64,000 nt of DNA. Source: an uncultured Peptococcaceae bacterium (GTDB lineage Bacteria > Bacillota > Peptococcia > Peptococcales > Peptococcaceae). The first letter of the stretch is position 1. The number at the start of each line of letters is the position of its first letter. The notes under the pieces are model-generated. The model made no database searches and had not been told where the DNA came from. It saw only the letters and a program-made list of their open reading frames with translations. Below are positions 16,811 to 25,420 of the stretch, one piece after another. The stretch lies in the NCBI GenBank assembly GCA_910585405.1, contig CAJUDO010000003.1, forward strand, positions 62,001-126,000, given 5' to 3'. Both the position numbers and the translations under genes were made by a program.

Positions 16811-17482
16811 ATGACATTTAACGATATTTTCAAATCAAGCTTTCTGGAGAATGTTGCCAGCGTGACCCTTCTCGACATGCTCATCGCTCTGGTCCTTGCC
16901 TTGGGCATTGGCATGTTTATCTTTCTCATCTATAAAAAAACATATCAGGGCGTGATGTATTCCTCCAGTTTTGGCACCACACTAGTCGCGCTGACCATGA
17001 TTACCACTGTTGTCATCCTGGCCATCACCTCCAACGTAGTACTCTCTCTGGGTATGGTAGGCGCTCTGTCCATTGTACGTTTTCGTACTGTCATCAAGGA
17101 GCCCTTAGATATTGCCTTCCTGTTTTGGGCTATCACTGTAGGAATTGTACTGGCGGCAGGAATGATTCCGCTGGCGGTATTGGGCAGCATCTTCATCGGT
17201 ATAGTGCTGCTCCTCTTCGTAAATAAAAAGAGCCATCGTAATCCTTATATTGTGGTGCTCTCCTGCGCTGACTCCACAGCAGAAGCACAGGCAAAAGCCC
17301 TTTTAGAAAAGCATGTACTCAAAAGTGTTGTAAAAAGCAAAACTGCGCAGAAGGGCATGATTGAGCTCAATATGGAAATCCGCATGCGGAATGACAATAC
17401 CGATTTCATCAACGCCCTTTCTGATTTGCCCGGTATTCGCAGCGCAGTACTTGTCAGCTATAACGGCGAATATATGGGGTAA
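16811..17482 (+). CDS. DUF4956 membrane protein
   Basis: 223 residues. Four or so membrane helices in the first 140 residues (LLDMLIALVLALGIGMFIFLI, ALTMITTVVILAITSNVVLSLGMVGALSIVRFRT, the region of IAFLFWAITVGIVLAAG, and a Leu/Ile/Val-rich one), followed by a cytoplasmic ferredoxin-like domain of about 80 residues. The sequence GALSIVRFRT is the DUF4956 hallmark. The ATG at 16811 has AGGAG nine bases upstream. It lies 28 bases after the VTC gene and 11 before the CotH gene, so it is probably their membrane partner. The function is unknown. Confidence 0.8.
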   Translation: MTFNDIFKSSFLENVASVTLLDMLIALVLALGIGMFIFLIYKKTYQGVMYSSSFGTTLVALTMITTVVILAITSNVVLSLGMVGALSIVRFRTVIKEPLDIAFLFWAITVGIVLAAGMIPLAVLGSIFIGIVLLLFVNKKSHRNPYIVVLSCADSTAEAQAKALLEKHVLKSVVKSKTAQKGMIELNMEIRMRNDNTDFINALSDLPGIRSAVLVSYNGEYMG

Positions 17483-17493
17483 GGAGGCAAACG

Positions 17494-19446
17494 ATGTCAA
17501 CACATAAGCATTTTGATAAGATTTGCTATGTTGTACTTGCGCTTACACTGCTTTTAACTGTTCTTTTTCTCAATGCCGAACGTTTTGGCGTAGAAAAGGC
17601 TTCCACCGTCATGGGATATGAGGATAAGCTCTTTTCCACCTCCATTGTGCATACAATTAATATCCGTATGGACGATTGGGACGAATTTATCGAAGGTTGT
17701 GAAAGCGAGGAATATTCTCCCTGTACTGTCGTCATTGACAATGAAACCTATCAGAATGTCGCTATTCGCGCCAAGGGCAACACCTCGCTGACGCAGGTGA
17801 AAGCCTACGGCAATGACCGCTACAGCTTCAAGATTGAATTCGATCGCTTTAACAGCTCCAACACCTATTACGGACTGGATAAGCTCTGTCTGAATAATAT
17901 CATTCAGGACAACACCTACATGAAGGATTATCTGACCTATCAAATGATGGGCCAAACAGGAGTGGCCTCGCCCCTTTGCAGCTATGTATATATCACGGTA
18001 AACGGAGAAGACTGGGGACTGTATCTCGCAGTGGAAGGCGTAGAAGAATCTTTCCTGCAGCGCAACTACGGTAAAAATTACGGCGAGCTGTATAAGCCCG
18101 ACAGCATGAATCTGGGCGGCGGCCGCGGCAATGGAGAAAAATTTGACATGGCACAGTTGCAACCCGATGCTGCGCCGGAAAATCAAGAAAAAGCCGGGGA
18201 CACCTCCCATACAGCGACTCCTTCTTCCCAACCGCCGCAGGAAGTATTCCCGAGTAACTCTGACCAAGAAGCTCCGCCGCAGAAGCCCATGCAAGAAAAT
18301 GATGTGTCCGGCGATATAAGCAACGCTCCATTTCATATGCCCAACGGCCAAAATAATTCTCGTTCTGAAGGACTGCGCGGCAGCGACGATGTGCTGCTGA
18401 AATATATTGACGATGACATCGACAGCTACACCAATATCTTTGATAACGCAAAAACCGACGCTTCAAGCAGTGATAAGCGTCGTCTCATTCAATCCTTAAA
18501 AAAGCTCAGCCAGGGTGAAGCGCTCTCCCAGGCACTCGATATGGAAAAGGTCATCCGCTACTTTGTCGTGCATAACTTTGTTCTGAATTTTGACAGCTAT
18601 ACCGGCTCCATGATTCACAACTACTATCTCTATGAGGAAGACGGACAGCTGCAGATGATTCCCTGGGATTACAATCTTGCTTTCGGCGGATTTCAATCCA
18701 TGGCAGACGCCACTGCGCTGGTCAACTATCCCATTGATTCTCCGGTATCTGGAGGCAATGTGGAGGACAGACCAATGCTGGCCTGGATTTTCGCAGATGA
18801 AGAATACACAGCACTGTATCATAGCTTCTTCTCTGAATTTCTCGCCGCCTATTTCGGCGACGGCTATCTTGAAACGATGATTGACCAGGTAAGCACTATG
18901 ATTGCGCCTTATGTAGAACAGGACCCCAGCAAATTCTGCACCTATGAAGAATTTGAGCAAGGCGTTTCTGCGCTGAAAACGTTCTGCCTGCTTCGCGCAG
19001 AAAGTATCAGCGGTCAGCTTGACGGAACCATCGGCTCCACCTCTACCACACAGGATCCTGCCACCTTAATCGACGCTGGCGACCTGCAAATTGGCGATAT
19101 GGGCTCAATGAACACCGGCAGAGAAGGCAAGATGGGCAGAGGAGACAATATGGCAGCGCCAACAGCGCCCCCATCCCAGGATAATCAGGGAAATGTCAAT
19201 GCGCGAGATGATAATGGGCAAGAAGGAAGTAGTACGGCCGCTCCGGCAATGGGGCAGCCTCAAAATAACGCGACGAACAGAGTAGCACCAGCGGAAACAC
19301 CCAGACCCGGCGAAAAAGGGCAGCGCCTGGAACCTACGCAGAAACAAAGCTTCCTCTCCAATGGAGATAAGTATTTGCTGCTCGCCAGCCTTGTCGTGCT
19401 GCTCCTCGGTCTCGTCTTCGCCTTCCGGTATCCCAGACAAAAATAG
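17494..19446 (+). CDS. CotH-family protein kinase-like membrane protein
   Basis: 650 residues. N-terminal membrane segment (about 10-26), CotH domain from about 45 to 520 with an internal low-complexity Pro/Gln/Asn/Ser-rich insert (about 225-300), a second low-complexity Gly/Asn/Pro linker (about 540-620) and a C-terminal membrane segment before RYPRQK. Domain motifs include VAIRAKGNTSL, YSFKIEFD, GLDKLCLNN, GLYLAVEGVEESFL and the late QMIPWDYNLAFGG with its catalytic-type Asp. CotH in Bacillus phosphorylates spore coat proteins, but this membrane form linked to VTC/DUF4956 is common outside coats. The domain is probably extracytoplasmic. Confidence 0.85.
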   Translation: MSTHKHFDKICYVVLALTLLLTVLFLNAERFGVEKASTVMGYEDKLFSTSIVHTINIRMDDWDEFIEGCESEEYSPCTVVIDNETYQNVAIRAKGNTSLTQVKAYGNDRYSFKIEFDRFNSSNTYYGLDKLCLNNIIQDNTYMKDYLTYQMMGQTGVASPLCSYVYITVNGEDWGLYLAVEGVEESFLQRNYGKNYGELYKPDSMNLGGGRGNGEKFDMAQLQPDAAPENQEKAGDTSHTATPSSQPPQEVFPSNSDQEAPPQKPMQENDVSGDISNAPFHMPNGQNNSRSEGLRGSDDVLLKYIDDDIDSYTNIFDNAKTDASSSDKRRLIQSLKKLSQGEALSQALDMEKVIRYFVVHNFVLNFDSYTGSMIHNYYLYEEDGQLQMIPWDYNLAFGGFQSMADATALVNYPIDSPVSGGNVEDRPMLAWIFADEEYTALYHSFFSEFLAAYFGDGYLETMIDQVSTMIAPYVEQDPSKFCTYEEFEQGVSALKTFCLLRAESISGQLDGTIGSTSTTQDPATLIDAGDLQIGDMGSMNTGREGKMGRGDNMAAPTAPPSQDNQGNVNARDDNGQEGSSTAAPAMGQPQNNATNRVAPAETPRPGEKGQRLEPTQKQSFLSNGDKYLLLASLVVLLLGLVFAFRYPRQK

Positions 19447-19482
19447 CGTAGAAGTACTATTTTCATAACCACATACACAACT

Positions 19483-19529
19483 GGCATTGAGCCCATGGAT
19501 ACAACCTCCTTATCCATGGGCTCAATGCC
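19483..19529. repeat. Perfect 19-bp inverted repeat
   Basis: GGCATTGAGCCCATGGATA pairs exactly with TATCCATGGGCTCAATGCC across a nine-base spacer. There is no T-run on either side. It may still end cotH transcription, or be an RNA structure; the spacer reads AGGAGGTTG on the minus strand. Confidence 0.85.
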
Positions 19530-19546
19530 TTTCAGTACATCAAAAA

Positions 19547-19582
19547 AATCTCCGCTGCTCCAAAACAGAACAACGAAGATTT
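19547..19582 (-). terminator. Terminator of the SLC13-AprA-AprB-like operon
   Basis: A long imperfect hairpin on the minus strand pairs AAATCT and AGATTT at the base, with CG/CG and TGTTC/GAGCA inside, followed by TTTT. It lies 38 bases past the SLC13 gene stop. Confidence 0.75.
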
Positions 19583-19619
19583 GAAAATTTTAGCCTTTCT
19601 CTAATAATTCAGCTGTCAT

Positions 19620-21008
19620 TTATACATGCATAAAACCTATCAAATTCCAATATGGCAATAAAATACATACAAAGAATATCAGATTTACAACTATTTTTAC
19701 TCCGAACAATTTAATAAAATCCTTCAGATAAACTAAATTAAATGAGAAAAATAACATATACAGCGGATACTCATAAGGCAATAAAATCTGATCATATCCG
19801 TGGCAGATTGTCAGCCACATAACCTCCGGATTGATACCCAAACTCAAAGCAATTTGTGTCAGCGGTACTGCAAAGGTCGCCCCAATGGCCAACGGTGTCA
19901 ATATGAAGTTTACCAACATACATAGCAGCCACATAAATACCAGAACAAAAGTAACACTTCTACCTTCCAGCATCGGCAGGGCAATATCGGCAATCATTTG
20001 TCCAATCCCTAAAGAACCGGCAGTGGCACCGATACTCATGCAAGCTGTCACGAACATAATAAACGGAAAATTGGCGTTCTTAATATCATCAGCTGTCCCA
20101 ATTTGAAATCCCGGCATATATGCCAGCATGGGCATAAAGGCAAACACCCAGGCAACCTCAATTTTATGCAAAGGCTGCGTAATCAGGCCAATAAATAGCA
20201 AGAAACAAATCAAAACACCTTTTTTTTCTTCTTTTTTCATCGCACCTAATTGTTTATATTCAGCCATAAACCATTCTTTTCCATTCACTGCTGTTTCCGG
20301 CTTGAACAGCTTGGTTGTAATCCAAAACATCGCAGCATAAAAAAGTATTACTGGCGCATTGTGATACAGAAAACCTGCCCAAGTAACACCCGAGGGCCCT
20401 GTCACCGTTTCGCCTACACCATAAACAATCAATAGATTCGGATTCAAAAACAAATAATTGGGCAACAAAGCAGCCAATCCTGCCGATAACATAATTCCTG
20501 CTGCAGCTTTTGACTTTTTCAGCCCCATTGCCTGACAGATTCCAAACGCCAACGCAGCCAAAGGGATTGTGGCCTGTGCAGGAATCATGACATTCAATAT
20601 CAATCCGGCAAGACCAATTCCATAAATAATGCCTTTATAGCTGCAGCCCGTCAAGATAATACATTTATAAGCAATCCGTTTCAGCAAACCAATATTTTGT
20701 AAAACATTGGCTAAAATCAATCCGCCAATCATCATCCATGGAATATTTCCTGTCCAAGGAGAAAAGGCTACTGTGCTTGGCGCTATCTGAAAGACCACAT
20801 AAGCAATGGGTAACAAAATTGCCACCGCAGTCTGCTGGATTGTTTCTAAGGCAAATAACAGAATTGCCAGCAATGTGATCACAAAAAACATTTTTACAGG
20901 CCAAGTAAACATCTCATTTACAGGAACACATAATATCAAAAGCGGACACAATATAATAATTGCCCATTTTAATAAATAACTCCAATCAACTTTTTTTACA
21001 TCATCCAT
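19620..21008 (-). CDS. SLC13/DASS-type anion transporter linked to AprA/AprB-like genes
   Basis: About 462 residues, strongly hydrophobic with about 11-12 membrane segments. It carries the N-terminal motif WTGNIPWMMIGGLIL and a charged cytoplasmic loop (KLFKPETAVNGKEW to KKEEKKG). The ATG at 21008 has AGGAG seven bases upstream; earlier in-frame starts lack one. The family couples sodium to uptake of dicarboxylates, sulfate or related anions. It is the last gene of an operon with a flavoprotein and a ferredoxin subunit (86-base gap), so it probably imports the substrate they reduce or oxidise. It is only distantly like the transporters at 3503 and 43628. Confidence 0.8.
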   Translation of the reverse strand: MDDVKKVDWSYLLKWAIIILCPLLILCVPVNEMFTWPVKMFFVITLLAILLFALETIQQTAVAILLPIAYVVFQIAPSTVAFSPWTGNIPWMMIGGLILANVLQNIGLLKRIAYKCIILTGCSYKGIIYGIGLAGLILNVMIPAQATIPLAALAFGICQAMGLKKSKAAAGIMLSAGLAALLPNYLFLNPNLLIVYGVGETVTGPSGVTWAGFLYHNAPVILFYAAMFWITTKLFKPETAVNGKEWFMAEYKQLGAMKKEEKKGVLICFLLFIGLITQPLHKIEVAWVFAFMPMLAYMPGFQIGTADDIKNANFPFIMFVTACMSIGATAGSLGIGQMIADIALPMLEGRSVTFVLVFMWLLCMLVNFILTPLAIGATFAVPLTQIALSLGINPEVMWLTICHGYDQILLPYEYPLYMLFFSFNLVYLKDFIKLFGVKIVVNLIFFVCILLPYWNLIGFMHV

Positions 21009-21094
21009 AGGTCTGCTCCTCATCTCATAAAGCAGCCCTGCTTGTATAAGAGCTGAATTTTTTCCTGCTCTCACACAAGCAAGAACTAATCATT

Positions 21095-22777
21095 TCAGAA
21101 TTTTTTAACTTTATCTCGGAATTCCATGACTGCACCATCTACACCTAAATAGATAGTCTGAAATTTATTATTCATCAACGGATTGGTAAATGGATAGTCT
21201 ACGCGACGATTGTACATACCGCGGCTTTCCTTTCTGTTTTCAGAGCATAATGCTGTTGCCTGCCCCAAATCTAATAAATCCAGCACTTCCAGACACCGTA
21301 CCAACTCATGTGAATTTTCTGCTTTCATTTGCTCTACAGCATAGCGTTTTAAATCTGTTAAATATTTATAAGCAGATTTGAGCAGTGTTTCAGAACGTAC
21401 ATTTTTTACACTGACATATTTGTCCATAATTTGATTTAATGTAGAATTTACTTCCATCCAATGTGCGCCACTCTTACGACTTATCATTGTATTGTACAAA
21501 TCAATCTTTTCCTGAATCAATGGATGCCTTGTCACATCCTCAAACTCTACGGTTTGGCAGTAATCAGCAGCATTTTCACCAGCAATTTGTCCAAACACTG
21601 CTGCACTGGTAATGTCACCCCGCACATTGCCGGTTAAATCCCCTGAAGCATACAATCCTGGCAATGTAGTAGCACTGTTCATATCAATGTCCAATCCCCT
21701 GCCGGTCAGCATATATTCATACGTGCCAAACTCCACCATGTCCTTATGCAAATCAATTCCATATTGCTCCATATAGTCATTCAGAGAGGTATCTCCCTCT
21801 GATATAAACGATTTTCTCATATGCTCCAAATCCTCTTCTGAGGTTTGCGAGCAGTTCATAAATACAGGCCCAGAACCATCTGCCATTTTTTCGTCAAATA
21901 CACTCTGCCAAATATCAGCGGTAATATCTCCCAACTCACGACTGGGTTTTGTAACAAAAGGACCAACAGGTTTTCCGTTCAAATCGGTCAACACGCCTAT
22001 CCATGTCGCTTTCCCGCAACGGGCAAACAATCTGGGACCGGCATGCACATAAGGCTGATCCAGATTTACCAGACGGGCGCCTGCACGATAGGCAACAGCT
22101 GCACCGCCGGCAGCAGCAGGACAGTTAGACGTATTGCAGACAAAAGCAGGATTATTCCCTGGATATAACCGAGTCGAATTACCTGTAGCAATGATCACGC
22201 TTTTTGCCTCAAAGATAACAATTTCCGGCTGATCTAACTTGCTGCATACACCAATCGCTCCAACTACCCGACCATCTTTTGTCAATAATTCCGTTACTGT
22301 CGTTTTATTCAAAATTTTAGCCCCGGTTTCCAATGCTTTTTTCGTCAATACCGGCTTCTGATTTTGTCCATCATACTTCAAATGATATCTTCTGCGGTCA
22401 GGCATAGCATGTCCTTCAAAATTCCACTTGCCGGTAGGCTTCATATTAATACCATAGGAATCCCATTTTTGCACCAATTCAAAAGAGCGCCGCATCATCA
22501 GAGCAAAGATGTTCATGTCCTGAATGGGACCGACCAATGTCTCGGAAGCCTCCTGCAATATTTCCTGAAAATCATCTCCATGATATTCAGGAATATAACA
22601 CATAAAATGGTCATTCCCTGTAGCCCCGGAGCCGGACCGTCTGGTATCCGCTTTTTCTACTACAACAACCTGCTTTCCTTTTTCTCCAGCAGCAATTGCC
22701 GCCTGCAAGCCACTAATCCCGCCGCCAATAATCAATACATCACTTTTTACCACATCTTCTCTTACTGTCACTTTCAT
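21095..22777 (-). CDS. AprA-like / fumarate reductase-type FAD flavoprotein
   Basis: 560 residues. FAD-binding Rossmann motif VLIIGGGISGLQAAIAA at about residues 14-30, then VVVEKADTRRSGSGATGND, and late FAD contacts GLYASGDLTGNVRGDITSAAVFGQIAGENAA (about 400-430). The overall form matches adenylylsulfate reductase alpha/fumarate reductase flavoproteins but it is shorter than a typical AprA of about 650 residues. The start overlaps the ferredoxin gene by four bases, as with a two-subunit enzyme. No heme, membrane-anchor, sat or qmo gene is nearby, so dissimilatory sulfate reduction is not implied. The substrate is probably whatever the adjacent SLC13 protein imports. Confidence 0.75.
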   Translation of the reverse strand: MKVTVREDVVKSDVLIIGGGISGLQAAIAAGEKGKQVVVVEKADTRRSGSGATGNDHFMCYIPEYHGDDFQEILQEASETLVGPIQDMNIFALMMRRSFELVQKWDSYGINMKPTGKWNFEGHAMPDRRRYHLKYDGQNQKPVLTKKALETGAKILNKTTVTELLTKDGRVVGAIGVCSKLDQPEIVIFEAKSVIIATGNSTRLYPGNNPAFVCNTSNCPAAAGGAAVAYRAGARLVNLDQPYVHAGPRLFARCGKATWIGVLTDLNGKPVGPFVTKPSRELGDITADIWQSVFDEKMADGSGPVFMNCSQTSEEDLEHMRKSFISEGDTSLNDYMEQYGIDLHKDMVEFGTYEYMLTGRGLDIDMNSATTLPGLYASGDLTGNVRGDITSAAVFGQIAGENAADYCQTVEFEDVTRHPLIQEKIDLYNTMISRKSGAHWMEVNSTLNQIMDKYVSVKNVRSETLLKSAYKYLTDLKRYAVEQMKAENSHELVRCLEVLDLLDLGQATALCSENRKESRGMYNRRVDYPFTNPLMNNKFQTIYLGVDGAVMEFRDKVKKF

Positions 22778-23022
22778 TCTTGTTTCCCTCCATTCACATT
22801 TGGCACATCTACATGCAACATCATATGGGACAACGGATATCGAATTGTAATCGCCTGTGTCGGACAGTCAATGGCACAAGCACGACAATGCCAACATTCA
22901 TTTGGATAGCGAACAACTATCTCGGCCGGTTCCGTTTCCGTTTTCTTAATTACATCCATGCAACAAATCTGCGCACACAAGCCACATTTTACACATTTCG
23001 ATTCATCAATTACTGGTGGCAT
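22774..23022 (-). CDS. AprB-like 2[4Fe-4S] ferredoxin subunit
   Basis: About 82 residues. Two cluster motifs: CVKCGLCAQICC (the family CxxCxxCxxxC pattern) and CWHCRACAIDCP. Both PNECWHCRACAIDCPTQAI and the C-terminal extension IRYPLSHMMLHVD recall AprB, though it is shorter. The ATG at 23022 is preferred to an ATG three codons earlier by comparison with this family. It is the first gene of the operon and would pass electrons to the flavoprotein. The operator-like sequence at 23125-23139 lies upstream. Confidence 0.8.
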   Translation of the reverse strand: MPPVIDESKCVKCGLCAQICCMDVIKKTETEPAEIVVRYPNECWHCRACAIDCPTQAITIRYPLSHMMLHVDVPNVNGGKQE

Positions 23023-23124
23023 AAACCACACCTCTTTCGTTTAGATTTTTATTCTTGCAAGAACTTTAGGTATATTATAAAATATCATTTATGTTTTGTA
23101 TAATATTTACTTACTAATTCTATC

Positions 23125-23139
23125 TTAGGCAAAACCTAA
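23125..23139. promoter_or_regulatory. LysR-type operator candidate
   Basis: TTAGG-CAAAA-CCTAA, a perfect 15-bp dyad, matching the T-N11-A style of LysR boxes. It lies about 105 bases upstream of the ferredoxin gene and between it and the LysR gene. A minus-strand TATAAT at about 23075 could be the -10 box. Confidence 0.6.
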
Positions 23140-23158
23140 TACTAAATCGCAAAAAAAA

Positions 23159-23199
23159 ACGCATATCATGAAACCAAGTATAGGTTTCATAATATGCGT
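23159..23199 (-). terminator. Terminator of the LysR gene
   Basis: Long hairpin: ACGCATAT and ATGAAACC pair with GGTTTCAT and ATATGCGT, with one internal mismatch and a seven-base loop. On the minus strand it is followed by nine T. It ends the LysR transcript before the operon promoter. Confidence 0.92.
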
Positions 23200-23213
23200 C
23201 CTTCTCTTCTGAT

Positions 23214-24131
23214 TTACCGGCATAATAACAAAGATTCGTCCTGCAGCTCCTGCACCACCGCTCGTTCCACTTTGCTAAGCCTTTCTCCATTGTGCAGCCA
23301 ACCGATTTTACAGAGATAAGAAAAATCCTCAATACTCAAAAAGGTTAGTCCTGCAAATTGTTCCTGTGTACACTGTTTGTTAGATAACGGCATCAATGTG
23401 CTTCCGTCTGAATACAAAATCATCCGACGCAAGCTGTCTCTGTCATCAATCTGCACAATTTCCTGTTCAGGATTATACTCCGCAAAAAGCTCCAGTGTTT
23501 TTTCTGTTAACGCTTCCCCATAAGTATAATAGGGATATTGCAAAATATCTTTCAGCTTTACTGTTTCCTGCACTGCCAACGGATGATCACTGCGCACCAC
23601 AAAGCACAACTCGTCTATAAACAATTGCGTAAAATGTAACTTATTTCTTCTGATTTCCCGCAAGAAAATAGATTCATCCACATTGCCCAACATAATCACA
23701 CCCAAATCTACAGTACCCTGCGCCACCATTTTCAAAACAGCCTGGCTGTCACCTTCTTTTAACACAATTTTTAGTTGGGGATATTTCTGCCGCATATTTA
23801 ACAGCAAATTTAATAACAGGGAGCTATTAAAATGAGGGGTTCCACCTAATGTGACCTGTCCTGTCAAAACTGTTTCATCCATGTTATCAAGTTTTTTCAG
23901 GCGATCAATTTTATTTTCTATGTCCTTTATAATTTCTATTGCTGCTTCTCCCTGCTCTGTAAAAGTAACGCCATTGCGATGCCGTGTCATCAAAGAATAT
24001 CCTAACTCTTCCTCCAACTCCTTCATTGCGCTGCTGACTGAAGGAGCCGCTACAAATAACTCTTGCGCTGCTTTCGTAATGGAACCCCATTGATAAATCG
24101 CCAATAAATATTTGAATTGATTCAAATTCAC
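23214..24131 (-). CDS. LysR-family transcriptional regulator (AprA/AprB-like operon)
   Basis: About 305 residues: N-terminal winged helix (FKYLLAIYQWGSITKAAQELF, SVSSAMKELEEELGY, MTRHRNGVTFTEQG) and a C-terminal two-lobe effector domain starting near TGQVTLGGTPHF. The GTG at 24131 (reading MNLNQF) is chosen by comparison with other LysR starts; a GTG three codons earlier is also possible. It lies upstream of the ferredoxin-flavoprotein-SLC13 operon in the same orientation, with a terminator between. It probably activates that operon in response to the imported anion. Confidence 0.82.
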   Translation of the reverse strand: MNLNQFKYLLAIYQWGSITKAAQELFVAAPSVSSAMKELEEELGYSLMTRHRNGVTFTEQGEAAIEIIKDIENKIDRLKKLDNMDETVLTGQVTLGGTPHFNSSLLLNLLLNMRQKYPQLKIVLKEGDSQAVLKMVAQGTVDLGVIMLGNVDESIFLREIRRNKLHFTQLFIDELCFVVRSDHPLAVQETVKLKDILQYPYYTYGEALTEKTLELFAEYNPEQEIVQIDDRDSLRRMILYSDGSTLMPLSNKQCTQEQFAGLTFLSIEDFSYLCKIGWLHNGERLSKVERAVVQELQDESLLLCR

Positions 24132-24140
24132 AGCCCTCAC

Positions 24141-24480
24141 CCCTCGTATAACATCCTTTAGATGCTATCTTCTATATTAACCATATAATTTGCGCAAACT
24201 ATACATCTAGCCGACTCACATAATATGATTTCATTTGAGAACAGTATTACACATGGCTACACCTCAAATAATGCATACCTGTAAAACTGATTCTTGCCAG
24301 AAATATGGAAACTGGTTGCATTTTTCCACGCGTGTACCGATTTCAATCAACTGATTTTTCTTATACTATACCGCGGCTTTTTCCTGTAGGCAAGCAGAAT
24401 TTTTTAACTTTTACATTCTCAATCCTACAGCAAATACAGAGAAAAATATCAACTCTCCGCTAGTCCAGTCATAATAAGTA
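24141..24480. other. Intergenic region upstream of the LysR gene
   Basis: About 340 bases with no convincing gene or RNA. It should hold the LysR promoter (minus strand). It ends at the hairpin that marks the edge of the IS200 remnant. Confidence 0.4.
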
Positions 24481-24481
24481 T

Positions 24482-24552
24482 CCCCTGGCATAGCCAGGGG
24501 TTTTACATATGCGCCTATAAGGCTTTATTACTAAGCAGCGCCTAAAAGGCGC
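24482..24552. mobile_element. IS200/IS605-type end hairpins
   Basis: Just downstream of the tnpA stop lie hairpins CCCCTGGC-ATA-GCCAGGGG (24482-24500) and GCGCCT-AAA-AGGCGC (24538-24552), with a partial GCGCCTATAAGGC between. Subterminal hairpins of this kind are how IS200/IS605 ends are recognised by the Y1 transposase. Confidence 0.6.
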
Positions 24553-24580
24553 ATAAAAAGCCTGACATCTGCATGTTCTG

Positions 24581-24713
24581 TTACTTGCTACCCGTAAACG
24601 GGTCTTCTTTGTATGGAATACTCAATTGTTCTCCCAGTTTATCCTCTTCCAACTGATGTCTTATATATTCTTTGATCTTATTCGCATTTTTCCCTACCGT
24701 ATCTACATATGAT
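24581..24713 (-). pseudogene. tnpA: C-terminal fragment of IS200-type transposase tnpA
   Basis: The minus strand encodes YVDTVGKNANKIKEYIRHQ, then LEEDKLGEQLSIPYKEDPFTGSK and a stop. This is the conserved end of IS200/IS605 TnpA, the YVDTVG segment following WCRGYY in intact proteins. The matching upstream segment, ending WCRGYY, is at 28669-28804. The two halves are separated by a 4-kb insertion. The fragment is not functional. Confidence 0.85.
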
Positions 24714-24836
24714 TATTTCTTAATAGGAACGCTATAAGTACAAGGCTTTTCGAAGCCTACCAACTACAAAAAACAAATTTAATCTATCACATTAACGATT
24801 TTTAATACTGATAACCTACCTACACTTCGAGACACT

Positions 24837-25187
24837 TTGTCCCAAAGCGCAGCCCCTGTGTATAGAGACTCTGGAGGATATACCCCTGCCGCTTGGTACG
24901 GCGGTGACAGTGAAAATGCAGAACTGGCCGCCCAGTATTGCCGGGCGGTGTACGAGGCGGGCTTTTCACCGATCTGTCCAGTTCTCTATTTGCCGCTATT
25001 TCTCAATGACGCAGTGCCCGAGGAGCATAAAAGCGGCATTGACATCAGTCGTGATCTGCTCCGCCGTTTCCGGGTGCTGATGGTATGCGGTCACAACATG
25101 ACCGAGGCTATGAAGAATGATATTGCTGTGGCCCGGCGGTTGGGGACTACCTCCACTACCCTCGAAGGTATCTTGAGAAAAAAATGA
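24837..25187 (+). CDS. DUF7768/DUF4406-like protein fragment from a mobile element
   Basis: Open frame of 116 codons, readable from a TTG, whose core YGGDSENAELAAQYCRAVYE, FSPICPVLYLPLFL and VLMVCGHNMTEAMKNDIAVARRLG resembles small nucleoside 2-deoxyribosyltransferase-like proteins common on Firmicutes conjugative elements. The N-terminus looks truncated or rearranged: no good ribosome binding site precedes it and the junction lies in a sequence (24831-24843) repeated at 25423-25435. It is GC-richer than its surroundings. Family name tentative. Confidence 0.45.
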   Translation: MSQSAAPVYRDSGGYTPAAWYGGDSENAELAAQYCRAVYEAGFSPICPVLYLPLFLNDAVPEEHKSGIDISRDLLRRFRVLMVCGHNMTEAMKNDIAVARRLGTTSTTLEGILRKK

Positions 25188-25420
25188 AGGGAATAACTTC
25201 TAAGTTTATCTTTGACCAGTGTTGACAATTAGAGTATGAAAAATGACTTTATATCAACAGATTTACATTGAAAACGGCAGCACTCCATATTATCTTATGT
25301 CTTGTTCCTGTTTTTAATAAATGCTGTCAACATCCTTTTGACTACATGATTGGTAGAGTAATAAGGCCCAGGAGCGATAGCGACAGGCCGCAGACAACAG
25401 GCGCATAGCGCCGGGACTTT

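Noticed and set aside
17554..18351. Open frame of 265 codons on the minus strand, antisense to the CotH gene
   Set aside because: The CotH reading frame has clear family motifs over the same span; the antisense frame has no recognisable domain.
21095..23022. Dissimilatory adenylylsulfate reductase (AprAB) as a firm assignment
   Set aside because: The flavoprotein is shorter than true AprA, and no sat, qmo or dsr gene is linked, so only an AprA/AprB-like label is justified.
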